DNA from: Hydrogenophaga sp.
GTDB lineage: Bacteria > Pseudomonadota > Gammaproteobacteria > Burkholderiales > Burkholderiaceae_C
Reading direction: 5' to 3'
Length of the DNA: 64,000 bases
NCBI RefSeq assembly: GCF_014773545.1
Contig: NZ_SDDV01000007.1
Location: 1-64,000, forward strand
The position numbers were made by a program, and so were the translations under genes. The notes beneath the pieces were generated by a model. The model was not told where the DNA came from. It searched no databases and saw nothing but the letters and a program-made list of their open reading frames with translations. Shown here piece after piece: positions 62,110 to 64,000 of the stretch (position 1 is the first letter of the stretch; each line of letters opens with the position of its first letter).

Positions 62110-62580
62110 CTAAGCGACTGTGGTGTCAGGGGGATGTTGCGGGTCGTTTGGGGCTGGCACGCGCTGCACCAGCAAGCGGTTGCCCACCAGCTCAGCCACG
62201 CGGTACAGCCCCGGCGCGGGGGTCTCACCCGGGCGCAGCACGGCGGTCCACTGCGCGCCGCGGTACTTCACCTGGGCGCTGCCGTCGGTTTGCCAGGTCT
62301 CGATGTGCAGTTGCTCGCCCACGTCCAGGTGCATGCTGTGCTGGGCGCGCTCAGAAGTGCCTGCGGAGCGGCGATTTTTCACCAGGTACCAAGCCAACAC
62401 CGCTGTCGATCCGACCGCGGCGGCGGCCACCAACTGGCCTACCATGCCGGCGCCGGCGTGAGCAGCCAGCGCTGCCGCCACCAGGCCCAGGGCCAACATC
62501 AGCAGGTAAAAAGTGCCGGTAAAGAGCTCCAGCGTCACCGCTAAGCCGGCCAGCAGCCACCAAATGGTCGAATCGGACAT
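62110..62580 (-). CDS. NfeD family membrane protein
   Basis: MSDSTIWWLLAGLAVTLELFTGTFYLLMLALGLVAAALAAHAG...GSAQVKYRGAQWTAVLRPG; paired with the SPFH gene. Confidence 0.85.
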   Translation of the reverse strand: MSDSTIWWLLAGLAVTLELFTGTFYLLMLALGLVAAALAAHAGAGMVGQLVAAAAVGSTAVLAWYLVKNRRSAGTSERAQHSMHLDVGEQLHIETWQTDGSAQVKYRGAQWTAVLRPGETPAPGLYRVAELVGNRLLVQRVPAPNDPQHPPDTTVA

Positions 62581-62756
62581 GCAAGGCCTTGTGAAAAAAA
62601 GAATCTTGGCACCCGCCGCCGCCGGGCACTGGTGCATGACACATTCTGCCCTTAAAGTGCGGCCGACATGCCTGAGCTGTGATTTACGTACACTTCGCGC
62701 CTGTTCGTCCACCACCGTATGCCCCTTGAGCGCTTGCTCGCCGCCCGGAGATCGTC

Positions 62757-64000
62757 ATGAAATTTCGCTTTCCCATCGTCATCATAGACGAGGACTTTCG
62801 CTCGGAAAATACCTCGGGGCTGGGCATACGCGCGCTGGCACAGGCGATTGAATCCGAGGGGTTCGAGACCATGGGGGTGACCAGCTACGGCGACCTGTCG
62901 CAATTCGCCCAGCAGCAGTCGCGCGCCAGCGCTTTTATTTTGTCGATCGACGATGAAGAGTTCAGCTCCGGCCCCGATCTGGACCCGGTGGTCTTGAACT
63001 TGCGTCAATTCATTGGCGAGGTGCGGCGCAAGAATGCCGACGTGCCGATCTATATTTACGGCGAAACAAAGACCAGCCGTCACCTGCCGAACGACATTTT
63101 GCGCGAGCTGCACGGCTTTATTCACATGTTTGAGGACACGCCCGAGTTCGTTGCGCGCCACATCATCCGCGAAGCCAAGAGCTACCTCGAAGGCATACAG
63201 CCGCCGTTTTTCAAAGCCCTGCTCGACTACGCCGAGGACGGCTCGTACTCTTGGCACTGCCCCGGTCATTCTGGCGGCGTGGCGTTTCTGAAAAGTCCGG
63301 TGGGTCAGATGTTTCACCAGTTTTTTGGGGAAAACATGCTGCGCGCCGACGTCTGCAATTCGGTCGAAGAACTGGGGCAACTGTTGGACCACAACGGCGC
63401 CATCGGTGCCAGTGAGCGCAACGCGGCGCGCATTTTCAACGCCGATCACTGCTTTTTCGTCACCAACGGCACCAGCACCAGCAACAAAATGGTCTGGCAC
63501 CACACGGTGGCGCCGGGCGATGTGGTGGTGGTGGATCGCAATTGCCACAAGTCGGTTTTGCACAGCATCATCATGACCGGGGCGATTCCGGTTTTCCTCA
63601 AGCCCACGCGCAACCACTACGGCATCATCGGCCCGATTCCGCAGAGCGAATTCACCATCGATTCGATTCAGGCCAAGATTCGCGCCAACCCCTTGCTGGC
63701 CGGCGTGGATGCGCAGAGCGTCAAGCCGCGCGTGCTGACGCTTACGCAGTCGACCTACGACGGCGTGCTCTACAACACCGAGGCCATCAAGCACATGCTG
63801 GACGGCTACGTGGCCAACCTGCATTTTGACGAGGCCTGGCTGCCGCACGCAGCTTTCCATCCGTTTTATGGCAGCTTTCACGCCATGGGCAAGAAGCGCG
63901 TGCGACCCAAGGAGTCGGTGGTGTATTCGACCCAGTCGATCCACAAGCTGCTGGCCGGCATCAGCCAGGCCAGCCACGTGCTGGTGCAGGACTCGCAACA
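62757..64000 (+). CDS. Orn/Lys/Arg decarboxylase, truncated by the window end
   Basis: Not in the supplied ORF list because no stop is reached. MKFRFPIVIIDEDFRSENTSGLGIRALAQAIESEGFE...YSWHCPGHSGGVAFLKSPVGQMFHQFFGENMLRADVCNS...FVTNGTSTSNKMV...HFDEAWLPHAAFHPFY...STQSIHKLLAG. Confidence 0.93.
   Translation, partial: MKFRFPIVIIDEDFRSENTSGLGIRALAQAIESEGFETMGVTSYGDLSQFAQQQSRASAFILSIDDEEFSSGPDLDPVVLNLRQFIGEVRRKNADVPIYIYGETKTSRHLPNDILRELHGFIHMFEDTPEFVARHIIREAKSYLEGIQPPFFKALLDYAEDGSYSWHCPGHSGGVAFLKSPVGQMFHQFFGENMLRADVCNSVEELGQLLDHNGAIGASERNAARIFNADHCFFVTNGTSTSNKMVWHHTVAPGDVVVVDRNCHKSVLHSIIMTGAIPVFLKPTRNHYGIIGPIPQSEFTIDSIQAKIRANPLLAGVDAQSVKPRVLTLTQSTYDGVLYNTEAIKHMLDGYVANLHFDEAWLPHAAFHPFYGSFHAMGKKRVRPKESVVYSTQSIHKLLAGISQASHVLVQDSQ

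Overview
The window looks like a chromosome segment of a betaproteobacterium, probably Comamonadaceae-like. This is inferred from gene content and protein style; no search was run. Left to right: (1) a decayed IS91-type element carrying a tyrosine recombinase, inserted just downstream of radC (about 0.2-2.65 kb) and bounded by imperfect inverted terminal sequences. (2) Housekeeping genes: radC, an FKBP-type PPIase, ispH, serS. (3) A compact tungsten/molybdenum aldehyde ferredoxin oxidoreductase operon: ferredoxin, AOR, FAD reductase, MoaD-like carrier and an unknown 104-aa protein (6.4-10.7 kb). (4) An M23 peptidase, tyrS, a CDF transporter, ybeY, a lipoprotein, phoH, ruvA, a YgiQ-type radical SAM protein and parC. 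(5) A roughly 31-kb minus-strand exosortase A (XrtA/EpsH) exopolysaccharide locus (about 22.2-53.5 kb), almost entirely translationally coupled. Its core is the known XrtA set. Its distal 22-34 kb is an accessory module with unusual proteins: a pseudo-deacetylase fused to a glycosyltransferase, an AsnB-like amidoligase without the glutaminase Cys, a second FemAB/GNAT-like acyltransferase, and a 57-aa membrane peptide. (6) Amino acid and CoA metabolism genes, a short dispersed-repeat cluster, nth, a frameshifted hypothetical gene, proC, tRNA-Ser(GGA), an SPFH/NfeD pair and a truncated Orn/Lys/Arg decarboxylase. The best candidates for something new are the accessory XrtA decoration module, the in-frame (TACGGT)5 repeat encoding a Tyr-Gly tail on the XrtA tyrosine kinase, and the IS91/tyrosine-recombinase element with paired ends. 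All family calls come from reading translations and recalled motifs.
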